A stretch of 64,000 nucleotides of DNA from Alentia gelatinosa (GCA_950022655.1 OX465579.1:142365207-142429206), one strand, 5' to 3'. Positions 12,301 through 22,561 are shown, counted from the first letter of the stretch. A program made the numbers and translations. The notes: generated by a model from the sequence alone, not told the origin.

Positions 12301-14344
12301 AGCATTTAATCTTAACAAAACAAGTTTTTGTTCCATGCTTGCTTAGTATTAAAGATCTAACTCTAATAATCAAAACACCGGATCCTTTATATCTATGGTT
12401 ATACATTGTCATTTAAACTCATTCTTTAAACTTAATTGTCGGTACCATTAGGCAAAACAAGTACATTTATATTTAGTGATTGATGTATGACGTTTCTGAT
12501 CGGAATCCAATGATGAGTAAAGATATTGACATGCGTCGTCGCGTTTAAGATAATTCATATGGAATCAGCCTCTTAAATTAAAACATGTTATAGAGTAGTT
12601 ACTCGTATTGGACTTGCAAATATGAACGTATATATTGTTGGTTTTACTGAAATCTTGTAGTCTGAGGTGTACACCAGTACTGCTCGCATTTTTGAAAGAT
12701 CAACCATATTTGATTAAAAAAGAATCATACATATGTATTTATATGATAATTTGCACTAAAGAAAAAAATCACTGTTCTTCATCACGGATGGATCTTTCAT
12801 AGAATACCGCCATTTTGAAGAATAACATTGGTTAGACATTTTAAAAACATATGAGGCATGCACTTACATCCCGTATCATTCAATTTATATTTTCATATTT
12901 GATAGAAAAAAAGATGTATTAGCCAAAAGTACCCTTATATAGGAATAATGGTGATGATAAATAATATGAAGTATAATAACCACATAACACATATAAATGG
13001 TATTTGGGAGATAGGACGAAGATTGGCCACGCCCCTTTACTTTAAAGGAAAGATTCGTGGAAATGACGCTCCAACATGGAGTTGAGTGGAAGCCAGTAGT
13101 GTAGAACGACGGCACACGATCAATGTAGAATGGCATGGTGTAGAAAAGTAATGTTGCATGGTAGCTGGTATGATTTTTGTTTCTGCTTAACTAATATTTT
13201 TTATTCTAATTGACCTTTATGTCAACAAATTTTGTTTCAGATTTTGGTAGGTTATGCAGGCCTAATTCCCATATATGTTGCTTATATGATATGCGTGATA
13301 TAACGACATCTCTGAGCTATCTGTATGTAATATGAAAAGAACCACAATATGTTTAAGATTCTACTCTCAAGGGAGTTTCAGTTTTGAGTCGGTAACTGGC
13401 TACACATTATTATACAACTTGGTTACCCAAATCCTGCCGTCAGCCTACTAGTTTTCGTTACATATAAAGAAATATCCCTTATGTGGTATGAAAGGTTTAT
13501 TTTTGTCGATATGAATTTTGGATATTTAACAAATGTCATTTTCGTCTTGCAGGAACGTGCCTATCTCCTGAATGGGTCATCCAGCCATGGGAGAAGTGTG
13601 AACGACAGTATTTCTTCCAATGACACCACGCTCACCTTGTTACAGCATCCGAGTGCTGACAGCCTCGACGAGGTGTTTGACAGTGGCCGCGGCCCGTCGC
13701 TCACAAGCCGCGACGAGTCCAACTCCTCCCACCCCCGCCTGCGCACCGTGCCCGAGGAGAGGGATGGGGTCACGGGCCTGGCCGGGCACGGTGGGGAGGA
13801 GGCCCCGGGCTACCACCCGCAGAATAGCGGCATGAGTCAGCCCTCCATCGGCCCGGGCTACAGTAAGTGCGGCATGGTCGATGATCCAGCACCAGACCCG
13901 GCTGAGTCGGACCAGCCCGGCGATGTAGAGAAGCCTCCTTCAGGCTCAGGCACCTCATCAGCTGATCCACGGCTGACTACGCCAAATGACACAGTATACA
14001 GAGATGCACTCAGTCACACTGACACGAATATGGAGAGTGCAAGGCCAGTGCTTTCTAGTCCCCTAAATCACGGGTCAGAATACAGCGTGGGGAAGGTGGT
14101 GGACACTGCCAGCCCAAGTCATCATCGCCCAAACCAGGCACCCAACACGTCAACAGTTAACTCTGCCCTGGCAAACGGCATGCGTCAAAGTCCCACGATG
14201 GAGCCCAAGTCGGTATCCCCACAAGAGGAATTGCCTTCTGTACACACGAAGGATCATTCTCACCATAACCTCTTGCCGCCGATGAAATCGTTAAACGTCA
14301 TGGCAAAGAACAATAACAATGGGTATGTAACTGTGAACATGTAA
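107..14344 (+). CDS. Type I cytokine receptor-like protein, gp130/Domeless class (3' part, 9 exons)
   Basis: Joined exons are 107-341, 1497-1630, 3295-3517, 3784-3927, 4336-4512, 4961-5048, 5794-5875, 6768-6905 and 13553-14344. All junctions are GT-AG and all phases agree, giving 670 residues plus stop. The order is: second half of one fibronectin III module (residues 1-78), two FN3 modules each split over two exons (79-197 and 198-304), one transmembrane helix (about 309-330), then a cytoplasmic tail of about 320 residues. This is the layout of gp130/Domeless-type receptors, which signal through JAK and STAT. No WSXWS box is seen in this part. The tail has one YxxQ motif (YHPQ, 13811-13822), the kind that docks STAT3-type SH2 domains in gp130. 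The signal peptide and cytokine-binding module would be upstream of the window. FN3-transmembrane architecture is certain; the cytokine-receptor assignment is a family inference, and another FN3 receptor is possible. Confidence 0.8.
395..901 (+). mobile_element. MITE-like CCCT-tract repeat, copy 1 (interrupted by the gap)
   Basis: It starts at an imperfect terminus (CAGGTGGACGG) followed by the family's GGTTATGGCTATAGC segment. It then follows the other copies: TCATTATTTAAGTGAAATG, the G-run, CAGTCAAGACCCAGTCAAATG, and the paired TGCACTCATCCATGA / TGATCCATGAACTACTG motifs. It ends in GCAGGTCCTTCCC directly at the N run. In copy 2 the same motif is followed by the (CCCT)n tract. The left part is shortened compared with copies 2 and 4. 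Confidence 0.75.
902..1101. other. Assembly gap (200 N)
   Basis: There are exactly 200 N, a fixed-size placeholder. The left flank is the motif that precedes the (CCCT)n tract in copy 2, so the hidden sequence most likely begins with such a tract. Its true length is unknown. Confidence 0.95.
1497..1630 (+). CDS. Cytokine receptor-like, exon: first half of an FN3 module
   Basis: The acceptor is CCACAG at 1491-1496 and the donor GTGAGT is at 1631. The phase-1 entry matches the single base left by the previous exon. It encodes PPKPKKLVVVSSEDLIYVNW, the A and B strands of an FN3 module with the core tryptophan, then a YTVYW strand. The exon is flanked on both sides by copies of the same repeat family in the same orientation. 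Confidence 0.8.
1676..2996 (+). mobile_element. MITE-like CCCT-tract repeat, copy 2
   Basis: The left end AGCAGGTGAACGGTTGGTC and the right end GCGTCCACCTGCT form imperfect terminal inverted repeats (AGCAGGTGGACG). Inside are a poly-G run (2095-2114), a second G-run (about 2301), the TGCACTCATCCATGA motif, the CCCT tract, and a GGTCTTTAAAGACC palindrome just past the right terminus. Copies 3 and 4 match it on the opposite strand. No transposase ORF is present, so it is non-autonomous. The superfamily is unknown, and homology runs slightly past the inverted termini. Confidence 0.75.
2708..2884 (+). repeat. (CCCT)n tract
   Basis: About 44 uninterrupted CCCT units lie inside repeat copy 2. The long open frames across it on both strands (SLPP and GREG repeats) are artefacts of the repeat. 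Confidence 0.97.
3295..3517 (+). CDS. Cytokine receptor-like, exon: second half of an FN3 module
   Basis: The acceptor is TTTTTTACAG at 3285-3294. The donor is GTGAGC at 3518, chosen because its phase 1 joins in frame to the next exon. A stronger-looking GTAAGT at 3562 would put that exon out of frame. The encoded DELNWISVDGNVTSRNISL and GLKWSECIYQ are the later strands of an FN3 module. A basic KRRKRE stretch lies between them and could be a surface loop or a furin-type site. Confidence 0.75.
3784..3927 (+). CDS. Cytokine receptor-like, exon: first half of the membrane-proximal FN3 module
   Basis: The acceptor is TTTTTCAG at 3776-3783 and the donor GTAAGA is at 3928; both ends are phase 1. 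It encodes VKLSELQIAESITLEWSHP and FIIYYCKVGDC, the A to C strands with the core tryptophan and a cysteine pair. Confidence 0.8.
4336..4512 (+). CDS. Cytokine receptor-like, exon: second half of the membrane-proximal FN3 module
   Basis: The acceptor is TGTTTCAG at 4328-4335 and the donor GTATAA is at 4513; both ends are phase 1. It contains DFTIHGLEPSVTYRVWMQSS, the L-x-P-x-x-x-Y-x-V signature of FN3 strands E and F. Confidence 0.82.
4961..5048 (+). CDS. Cytokine receptor-like, exon: transmembrane segment
   Basis: The acceptor is TATTACAG and the donor GTAAGT is at 5049. It encodes GIIATICIAAIVVVFFIIFG followed by LYQSV, a single helix of about 22 hydrophobic residues. The phase-1 entry and phase-2 exit fit the neighbours. 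This is the classic separate transmembrane exon of type I receptors. Confidence 0.85.
5794..5875 (+). CDS. Cytokine receptor-like, exon: juxtamembrane segment
   Basis: The acceptor is CATTTCAG at 5786-5793 and the donor GTGAGT is at 5876. The phase-2 entry gives RAFRTSVKEKMNVKIERPPE and then VDGQFSQR. The ERPPEV stretch is where a proline-rich Box1 (JAK contact) would lie in this family, but it is not a strong match. Confidence 0.75.
6768..6905 (+). CDS. Cytokine receptor-like, exon: cytoplasmic acidic segment
   Basis: The acceptor is TACTTTCAG and the donor GTAAGT is at 6906; both ends are phase 0. It encodes an acidic, tyrosine-bearing stretch (FEDYETDADYMQNTLLES). The tyrosines could be kinase targets, but none of them has Q at +3. 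Confidence 0.75.
7589..7782. mobile_element. Foldback (long-hairpin) element
   Basis: The 194-bp segment is an imperfect palindrome almost end to end. TTTAGGGCA (7589) pairs with TGCCCTAAA (7774-7782), AGTAGAACGTCC pairs with GGTCGTTCTAT, and the centre ATTTGTACGGAACGAGGCG pairs with CGCCGAGCTCTGTACAAAT around a TTTT loop. There is no coding capacity. This is the form of a foldback MITE; it could also be transcribed as a hairpin RNA. I see no clear target duplication. Confidence 0.7.
9245..9522. mobile_element. TTAA-flanked MITE, piggyBac type
   Basis: TTAA at 9245-9248 and at 9519-9522 flanks a 270-bp element. Its ends are inverted repeats: left GTGAGTGTTCCACCAA, and right GCAAGTGTTCCATCAA when read inward on the - strand (13 of 16 match). 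The interior is GC-rich, unlike the AT-rich intron around it. A TTAA duplication is the hallmark of piggyBac transposition. There is no transposase, so it would be a non-autonomous member. Confidence 0.75.
9825..10345 (+). repeat. Dispersed repeat family B, copy 1
   Basis: This stretch matches the reverse complement of about 45398-45905 over several blocks. Examples are CAAAATACCCTCCAAAATAT, CAAAGCGCTGTCAGAGT, GTGCCAACTCGAAG and the CCCCCTACTTCCAGG segment. The copies are diverged and have no shared coding frame, so the 131-codon frame at 10045-10440 is not taken as a gene. Confidence 0.7.
10779..11215. repeat. Palindromic minisatellite, unit core CCACCGCCGGTGG
   Basis: About 20 units are variants of CCACYGSYGGTGG, a self-complementary 13-mer, separated by 8-15 bp of purine-rich spacer (such as ACGGACC or GGAGTGG). 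Because each unit is a palindrome, all frames on both strands stay open, producing false ORFs of up to 164 codons. Confidence 0.9.
11230..11254 (+). promoter_or_regulatory. CRE plus TATA box
   Basis: A perfect TGACGTCA site (11230-11237), the ATF/CREB consensus, is followed 9 bp later by TATATAAG (11247-11254). AATAAA follows at 11392-11397. The spacing suits a retrotransposon LTR promoter. Confidence 0.55.
13553..14344 (+). CDS. Cytokine receptor-like, last exon: cytoplasmic tail
   Basis: The acceptor is CTTGCAG (AG at 13551-13552) and the phase-0 frame runs to TAA at 14342-14344, 263 residues. The tail is rich in S, P, D and G and looks disordered. Tyrosine motifs are YLLN, YHPQ (YxxQ, 13811-13822), YSKC, YRDA, YSVG and the near-terminal YVTV. 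The DNA here is much more GC-rich than the surrounding intron. The upstream open frame from 13481 is intronic. Confidence 0.85.
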   Translation, partial: ERAYLLNGSSSHGRSVNDSISSNDTTLTLLQHPSADSLDEVFDSGRGPSLTSRDESNSSHPRLRTVPEERDGVTGLAGHGGEEAPGYHPQNSGMSQPSIGPGYSKCGMVDDPAPDPAESDQPGDVEKPPSGSGTSSADPRLTTPNDTVYRDALSHTDTNMESARPVLSSPLNHGSEYSVGKVVDTASPSHHRPNQAPNTSTVNSALANGMRQSPTMEPKSVSPQEELPSVHTKDHSHHNLLPPMKSLNVMAKNNNNGYVTVNM

Positions 14345-17300
14345 ATATATGTACCCAAGACTGTAAACATGTTATCACCCGAAGAAAGTCCCATTTAGCT
14401 GATGTGATCCGACCCCCTTTGATATTTATTTTACTGAGCGTTATCATTCACCAAATCCTTCATTTACGTCACCATCAAGTAATATTCTGTTATCACCTGT
14501 ATATAGACGCATAACTATTCTTGTCATATCTGTATTGAAGAAATATCACACGATAATCGCTTCCCATGTTTTATTTTTCACCGTTCATTACACATTTTAC
14601 ATATTTGTCTATTTGTATCATGAATTCCAAGAGCCAAGATTGCATTAACTCGGAGCTTGCTAACATAGAATGAGTTATGCGAAAGATTTCTGCAATATCA
14701 GTTGGTGCAAATCTTTCTAGCTAAATATAGGTGGAGATGATGGTTTTAACCGTTGGGACATCGAAAAACAATCATCTGAAAGGATTTTACTTACACAAGG
14801 ATATACGTACCCAGGCTTTCATGACTATGCCAGTCCTCAGTAGACAGTATTGTGCGAGACATTCCTGGGAAAAGGTGCCGTACACACCGCAGATGGAAGA
14901 TTGTTGACAAACTGAGTTCCTTCAGATACAAACATTGTAATGCACACATCTGTGACGTTGTCACGGGTTTCTGGGATGTACTTTGACCCAGTTTCCGGGT
15001 CGCTTGCGTCTGTGTATAGTATAACTCGATAGCACGGTCTGTAAAAGGACCGGTAGACTAGTCACTTTGAGACACGTACAACCCAGCGTACATGTTGTAA
15101 TCCGAAAATTGAAACTAAACAATATCTGGATATTCGCTAAAAATAACTTACGATTTACCACTGGGCATTGATAAAATCGGTAACTTGTTATAATTGATAT
15201 TGACGATAGTACACAATTATTTCTATTATTGTACAGTGGACTTTCTTAGGCTTTTAAGTAGACACTTATGTGGACATTTTGTCTTTTGAAATGGTGGACT
15301 AGACTTCTCCTAACATCTATTTTCACAGGAACCCTATTGGTTTCCCTTCCGTCAATTAACGAAAGCTTTCAATAGAATTGACATTCTTGAATAAGACGCC
15401 TCATTATCTGATACCGAACGATCCAGCCAACAGTTCAAAACATGAACAAGACTTTTTTTCTATAAACATCGAATGGGCTTTACTGCCTAGACCTGAGATC
15501 TTCATGGGATATCCTGTAATATGAATATAAAGCTGTTGATGCTGGAATTCTAGTGGAGTGGAATGAGCAGACGAAATCATACTTTGCCCCTCCCGGTGGT
15601 TATTGCTGGTCAGAATGACGTTGTCATTTTGGCCGTTTTCAATGGCTTCTAAACTGCTGTATCAGAAAAAGAAGAGTATAGATCGTGCCTATTCATTTTG
15701 TATTGTATAGAAAATCTGTTTTGGAACCATGATTGACCTGTAAACGCTGAAACCCACCCTGGATGTGTAAACATATTAACACAGGTGTTGCCATGTATAG
15801 CTGTCGTTAAAGCTGTCGTTAATATCACGCAAGTAACCGTCCAATTAAGAAATCATTGGAGTCTAGATCATTTTGCTGCAACTTGTAGATACTTGTTTTA
15901 GTCCCCGAAATGTAAAGAATTCACGTCTAGTAGACCATATTCCAAGCGTCCTTACTTGTAGACGGAAACCTAAAAGAAACCCTGCCAAGAAACAGCTCCA
16001 TAGTGTAAATACGTAGTATCTAGACTAGAATATCTAGACTAGAATTGTAATCAACAGATGCCAGATTAAGCCATATAGGCGGATAAGGAGGCCGTGTTGG
16101 TGATGAAAGTGGCCTTAGGCATTATGATACGTTAAAATGGTGTGAGGATTTGTATATTTGTTTTGAGGGTTAAGGGAGATGGGCAACGTCCAAAGCCAGG
16201 GATGTTTATGGGATAGGGTGTAAGCGGCTTAGCCCGTAAGTTAATAGTTATTGAATTGTGATACTGTAGAAGACTAGAGATTGGAATTCTTTACATTATA
16301 GAAAGTTAGCTAATGAAATCCCGAAAACCGTTGTTTGCGGGTGATTATTTTTTAATTATTGCACGGAAATTCAAATATAGTCCTTTTAACAGGCCAGAAG
16401 GTTAGAACGGGTAAAATTCAGATGTAGAGGTTCTGGGATTTTATGATTATGGATTTAAGAAAAAGAAATGTATGATTGTTATAATTGGGAATCATATAGT
16501 AGACGTCTAACCTGTCATACATCTATGAATGGTTAACGTCAATCGCAGCTTTAATTACATGTACATTGTATTAGCATCATACGAGTGAGCACACAGTTGC
16601 CTTATGTTGGTGCTATCTCGTACTGTCTGTTGTCTGTGAAGTTCTGTAACTTGTATATGTGTTCTAAGAATGTGACAGTTTGAGTCGTTTTAATCCATGT
16701 CTATTACCCTGATTTAAACGGAGCGTCACAGGTCATTAACTGAACTCAAGGAGGAACTGATACACGAGAGAGATGGTGCTTATGACTTGAGAGTGAATAC
16801 TACTGTATGTACCCTGTTTGAAGAAAGAGATGTAGAGGTCCTGCCTACATTTTAGGGATCATCGCAGCTACTTCGAGGCGGGTCTCGGGTTTGTTGAAAA
16901 GGTGGGGTTTGGGATATATAACCCGCCATTCTAAATCACTGTTAAACTGAAAATAGCAGTATTATCTCGGAAATTCTTTCATTGAAATTCGCATGCTCTA
17001 ATGTGTAATGTCTCAGAAGTATATCCTTTATTTCAATTCCCGTTGATATTTTTTTGTTCCGACGATGCTGCTGTTTGCCATGTTATACACAATATCAAGG
17101 CTATTGGCCTGTAACTTGGGGAGCTGCTGTCCAATATTAAAGGTCTTCGCAGATGGGAAAGTGTGGTACATATATCGAGGCTTTTACCTCAATTTTTATT
17201 GTAACATAATTTATGTGTCGGTAACACTGTAAGTAGTCAGTGTTGTCAGATATTTGTTTTTTCTTATTGGTTATAAGACGTCCTTAAGCTTACGTCGTGT

Positions 17301-18753
17301 TTTTCTATCGCCTCCTGTCAGTGCTTGCATTATGTTATTGGATCAAGCTTATTGGGTATTCTATATATCATTGACACAGCGTGGACGTTTTGAAATACCG
17401 AAATGCTACCATTTTACACTCCAAGGATTTTGAGTAAATGTAAATACTTGGGTTTATGCAGGTGGGTTTTTGTTGAGTGACACCAAGGGCATATGCTTAG
17501 CCTGCTTTGGAAATGAAGTCTATTAATAGGGCCGTTTCCTTCATTGCGATAACTGACCAGACATATAATGTATGTCATCCGCAAGTGCTATCCAAACCCT
17601 GTTCTGATACAACTTTATTGCCTTGAATCGGATCATTCCTCGATATTGGTGTCTAAAACTGTAAACGTAAGTTTCCAGTAGGTATATAGACATACCTCAC
17701 CCGTAATAACCAATTCACTATGCCCGGTGCCTTCCATTTACATTTACCGTACTAAAATTTAATCAAAAGATATACTATTTATACACGTTTATAATACATT
17801 AAAATTATTTACGGATTTCTAAGAAAACGTTTAGAAAAATCGATTTATTTCAGGGAATAAAAATGAAATAAAGCCTCATCATACATTGCCTTATCAGGAG
17901 ATTGAAGTCCTTAATACTGTAACACCAGTTGACTTCACCTTTAGTGACAACTTGTCGACATTCGTGGATATCTATTATACTCCAGAGTGTCCATCTTGTT
18001 CTTGTAAAACTTGCGTTGCACTACATTTCAGTTTAAATATAATACGTGTATATTGAGCATTTGGACAGTGTTGCTTATCTTAGAAGAACACGTCATTATT
18101 TTGCTAGACGTATTAGAAATATGGTCTCCATGAATGATATACCATTATGAAATATATTTTTTATTGAAATATATAATCGAAATTTATATTTTTCATCCCG
18201 TCGATGGTTAAATAGTTATGGGTGGTTTGGCCTGTGCTACCACATAGTGATACAAGTATTGATATTCTATACGGTGGCTGCATGCGTAACCGTTACGGCA
18301 GAGCATGTGATACATGAAGTACTTCGATAAACAGTTTAAATTGCCATGGCTAGCACTGGTGATCAGTGTGGTATCAACATATAATGTATGTCAATATGCA
18401 TGCAGATGACTAAGCCTTCTGATAATCTTTAAGTCATCCACCCAAAAAGAGGATACATCCACTGGAAAATACAAGTTACCACAAGATATTGGTTATATGT
18501 ACGTATAAAACTTATGCTTGAGACACTGCAAGCTCCTTGATGATTAGTAATGGTAGCGAACAGTGAAGATATAGTAAATGCAGTGAAACAACACTTGTAG
18601 ATACTGAGGTATTGCCAGAATTTTGTTCTTGGGATATGGAAATGACCTTTAGTAGTATGTTTATACAAATGCGTATGATATACATGTACATGTGTATGCA
18701 ATGTATCACTGTTATGAAAATAAAACTTTACACAAAAGATTCCTTTGCTCTAT
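14345..18753 (+). other. 3' UTR and intergenic sequence after the receptor gene
   Basis: There is no coding frame or repeat that I can support. Candidate poly(A) signals for the receptor transcript are AATAAA at about 17857 and 17869 and at about 18719. A 3' UTR of 3.5-4.4 kb is possible, but nothing in the sequence fixes the cleavage site. Confidence 0.5.
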
Positions 18754-19179
18754 GATATCTAATCCTGTACATATAGCACGCTCAATATGTTGTACAATAG
18801 ATTTGTGGAGTCTGTCCCAGTGAATTCATACCAACACCTACTTCATATGAGGGAAAAACGCATCCATAAGACTTTGAGCCAACAAAGAGGTTCTCTAGAA
18901 TCCAGGGGAGTAAGAGATATCTTCTGAGATATTTCTGAGACTGATAAAATCCACAATAAATACTGATATCTAATCCTGTACATATAGCACGCTCAATATG
19001 TTGTACAATAGATTTGTGGAGTCTGTCCCAGTGAATTCATACCAACACCTACTTCATATGAGGGAAAAACGCATCCATAAGACTTTGAGCCAACAAAGAG
19101 GTTCTCTAGAATCCAGGGGAGTAAGAGATATCTTCTGAGATATTTCTGAGACCGTGATAAAATCCACAATAAATACTGA
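18754..19179. repeat. Tandem duplication, 2 x about 211 bp
   Basis: The block starting GATATCTAATCCTGTACATA at 18754 restarts at 18965 and is repeated almost without change. The second copy has a 2-bp insertion (AGACCGTGATAAAA for AGACTGATAAAA). Near-identity implies a recent event or an assembly duplication. No gene is seen in it. Confidence 0.9.
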
Positions 19180-19549
19180 CATAAGTCATGCCTAGCATTG
19201 TAGTCTTGGCTGGGATGAGTCAATCTTAGAAATATGTGTAAATTGTTATAACTACAGAATTATTGTTAGACTTATTTGACCGCAGCATAGAGACTGAGGA
19301 TTTCACGGGTTAAATCATGGAAGCATGGCTGGTTTGTTTGTTTGGGTAGTTCAACGTCCAATTTGTTGGGTTCTGCAGGGGGACCTTCCCCAGTTCCAGC
19401 TGTTGCTTCGCTGTCTGCCTCAAGAGGCCATCTCAGTGTTGGGCTTCCCACGACGGCATCACCAGGGTACCCCCTGCTTGGTCCTTTCTTGCTTTTTGAA
19501 GGACCCAGAGGCTGAACCTGAAAGGTGGGATGGCATAGGAACCATTACT

Positions 19550-20146
19550 TCATTTGAAGGAAAATGCATCAATAATTTCTACCCCCGGATCCAGGTGCCA
19601 GCTACAATATCTTGGCAATTTGTTAGTAAGCCTAGACACAAACAGATCTATGTGACAGTGCCCTAACTTGTCCATCACAAATTGGAACGTTTCTCTTGGG
19701 AGCTCCCATTCAGCCTTAGACTCTGCATGGGACTCCCCGTCAGGCTCCACATTCCTTTCTCCTGGGATATGCGCTCCTACTACCCACAGGTTTTGGCACT
19801 CATACATTTCCCAGATTTCCTTAGCAATAGGGTCACACCCTTCACTCTTTGAACCTCCTTTGTGTTTCAGATATGCCATTGTTGTAGTAATGTCTGACAG
19901 GCATCTGATGGTAGCATCGGTTAACAACTTAGCAAAACATTGTAGGCTGAAGGCTACTGCCATAGTTTCTTTCACATTGATATGCAGTCCTTGTTCTGAC
20001 AGAGCCCAACTGCCCCAGACTGCACCCCAGCCTACATTGGAGGCATCTGTAGTTAGGGTGAGGGGAGAAGATTGTACCCTAATGTGCTTAGAGATGTTTT
20101 TCATCCACCAGTCAATACCCTCCATACCTTCGGCGGAGACCCTCAT
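19550..20146 (-). pseudogene. DIRS1-type RNase H domain
   Basis: The 198-codon open frame has TTDASNVGWGAVWGSW (first catalytic Asp), HINVKETMAVAFSLQ (catalytic Glu), a DITTTMAYLKHKGG stretch where DNxTT is usual, HIPGERN, and the later LFVSRLTNKLPRYCSW. This is the RNase H and C-terminal extension of DIRS1-like pol. The Asn of the DN motif is replaced by Ile, so the enzyme is probably dead. Confidence 0.8.
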
Positions 20147-20455
20147 GGTTCTTTCATAGTTCCCCCCCCCCCACCCTCTTTTTTAGGGCTTGAATTTAGG
20201 GCTTTACCATAAGGCCAATTAGGCTAGCAACTTTTTGGACCTTTGTCTCTGTTGGTGCTACCCTCATTTGTTCAGTGTCAATGATATAGCTTAGGAAGGA
20301 ACACTTTTATTTTCATGTATTTTGAAGCCCAGCTTTACCAGTAAGGCTAACAAGCCCCTAATACTCTCTCAGCACTGGCTAGCTGTCTCTGCCATGATAA
20401 ACGAATTATCAATGTACCCAAACACCCTGGCTCTGTAATTGGGCAAATACTGCCT

Positions 20456-20930
20456 TCAGAACCCTCCTAGATTGCCTTGGTGCCTGCGCCAGGCCATTAG
20501 GGAGAGAAGTGTACTGATACAGATGTCACAGACAGGGATTGAGTAGTAAGCGTCCGACAGATCCAGGGACCCCATAAATGCCCCTTCATGAACCATGTCC
20601 AGGGCTGTTTGTAAACTTTCCATTTTGAAATGTTTATAGGTCACACTTTCATTCAGAACTGAATTTCCCATTTGGTTTGGGACACAGGAACACATTGGAA
20701 ATAAACTGGTTCTTAGTTTTGATACACTTTTCACCAATTCCTTTGTCCAGGAGTTCCATAATTGCCAAGTTAAGATTAGAACTAGCCTCTTTTGAGAGAG
20801 ATAAAGGTCTAGGCAGAGCAGCCTGTTCTGGCAAATCATCTAACTTGATTTGAGCCCTTTTACACTTTCAATTATGTAGGGATCATGTGTAATCATCATC
20901 CATTCTTTGAAATGGTATTTAGTACCATCA
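20456..20930 (-). pseudogene. DIRS1-type reverse transcriptase fragment
   Basis: Two adjoining frames carry the RT N-terminus (LLDKGIGEKC, NVFLCPKPNGKFSSE) and the first catalytic block (MGSLDLSDAYYSIPV). The YxDD block is not found intact, and the region toward 20160-20455 is broken by stops. Confidence 0.7.
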
Positions 20931-21582
20931 GACACAAACACGCCATAGTCTGGCAAAGGGAGTCACTCACCTGAGGGTTTACTGTGACCCCCATTTGTGA
21001 AAACCTGACTTGTGGGTGTCCGCAGACTTATCCTTGTGCCCCTTGTCAGACTTCCGTTTCTTGTTGTAGGCCTTGTTTTTGTTTTTGTAGCCATAGTCCT
21101 TTTTTTTTTAAATTACTCTGCTCTGACTGGGATTTGGGGTTGTCCTGACAGGAGGTTCCCCCAAGTTTTGCTTGAGCAGGTAATGCCTGGTATGTGTGGT
21201 GTCTGACATTGCCCTTGAAAGGATCAGGTTAGTATTCATTAGGCTGACATAAGCGTCTGCGAGTGGAGTTGCCTTCTTCCTAATTTCAAGATCTTTGTTC
21301 ATTTTCGCCCACTGTTTCAGCTCATATAAGGCTTATGACTGGTGTGCTATGGCCGACATGGTAGCGATAACATTCTGCTGCGTTTACACCAGAAATTTGT
21401 CCATTTGTAGGGATTCTTGGGAAGACACTCTATTGAAGATTTTGTTCGACTTAGTGACCTGCAGCATTGATGCACTGTCAGGCCTTCGGAAGCGTTCACG
21501 CTTCTTCTTCACTAAGTCGTTTGGCAATGATGGCCCCACGCCTCACAAGACAGCCTGGACCACCATGTCAGTTTTTCACTGA

Positions 21583-22140
21583 CCGTGCATCCCCACTCTT
21601 AAAAGATGGGGGTAACAATTGCTTTTTTCCATGAGGCAGGTATCTCATTTGACTCGAATACTTTCCTATACATCGCTACAATTTGCTGTAATAATACTTG
21701 GAGGTAAGGTTTCAATATTTTTGTAGGTATGCCATCAACCGTGGAGGCCTTGGATAACTTAATTTCATTGATATATGTTAATACATTATTTCCATCGACA
21801 TACAAGGCATTTCTGTGTTAGCTACCTTTCCATAAAACTTCCATGGGGTTATCCGGTTCGCAGCCAACTTCGAACCTATTCCTGTGAAATATTTGTTAAT
21901 AAAGCTAGATATATCGTCTGTTGGGATTTTGTTTCCAGCATTTTCATCAATAAAATTTGTGTTTTCAATATTATTTTTCTTGTTATGGCCCGGTAATTTT
22001 GTTTTAATAGTACGCCAGAATTTCCTATGGTCACCATCACAATTCTCTAAAGTTTGTTTATTATAAATCTGCCTTGCTTGTTTGGTTAACTTATTTGTAG
22101 CATTTCTTGCTATCCTGGCATTTTCTCTTTTTATAACAAT
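21583..22140 (-). pseudogene. LINE ORF2 fragment (linker and RT start)
   Basis: On the - strand this encodes the post-endonuclease linker (CDGDHRKFWRTIKTKLPGH, FINKYFTGIGSKLA) and then the RT start (SKASTVDGIPTKILK, EIPASWKKAIVTPIF). This wording is typical of CR1/Jockey-group LINEs. It is frame-broken near 21800 and ends at the DIRS fragment. Neither the endonuclease nor the YxDD part is here. Confidence 0.75.
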
Positions 22141-22561
22141 ATATGTTGACGGACTTCAACAAGTAGTAATGGTATCTTATGAAAAAAATAAATTAACACA
22201 CACCCACTCCGGCCTCCCCTCTAGGATGGACTGGGGCAGGGTGGTTATATCATTGACCTCGACACCATTGTTTGGATTGTTTTAACAAATGCCTTGACCC
22301 ATAGCACGTTAGTTCTCTCAGTGGGGTGGAGTCCGTCAATGATGTCGATGCGCATGTTTAATTAAAGGCTGCTCCTGCTACACAAAATCTTGCCTAGATA
22401 GTTCCGCCCCTTGATTTTAGCACACATGATTTGGTCGTTCCACAGCCAAAGAAGGTATCAACAGTTGCCTAATGAATATATCCTTTCGTCTGTTGTAACT
22501 TTGCGAGGAGGTCCAGGTTCTAAAACAGGAACTAAGTGTGCATTTTCAAATAGAATAATTG

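Larger units (their letters stand above)
6906..13552 (+). other. 6.6-kb intron of the receptor gene
   Basis: It holds a foldback element (7589-7782), a TTAA-flanked MITE (9249-9518), a dispersed repeat copy (about 9825-10345) and a probable solo LTR with a palindromic minisatellite (10707-11457). The rest (6906-7588, 7783-9244, 11458-13552) is AT-rich with no gene, RNA or clear repeat that I can support. Stretches rich in CACT/CATC near 11560-12110 are low complexity. Confidence 0.7.
19325..21560 (-). mobile_element. Decayed DIRS1-like retrotransposon fragment
   Basis: Read on the - strand the order is a gag-like part (about 21560-21100, with ELKQWAKMNKDLEIRKKATP), an RT (about 20900-20460, with HFKMESL and SLDLSDAYYSIPV), and an RNase H (20146-19550). 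A last stretch with a PSWEAQH-type motif follows. DIRS1 elements have this RT-RNase H arrangement and wording. Frames change several times and no YR domain or terminal repeats remain, so it is a fossil. Confidence 0.8.
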
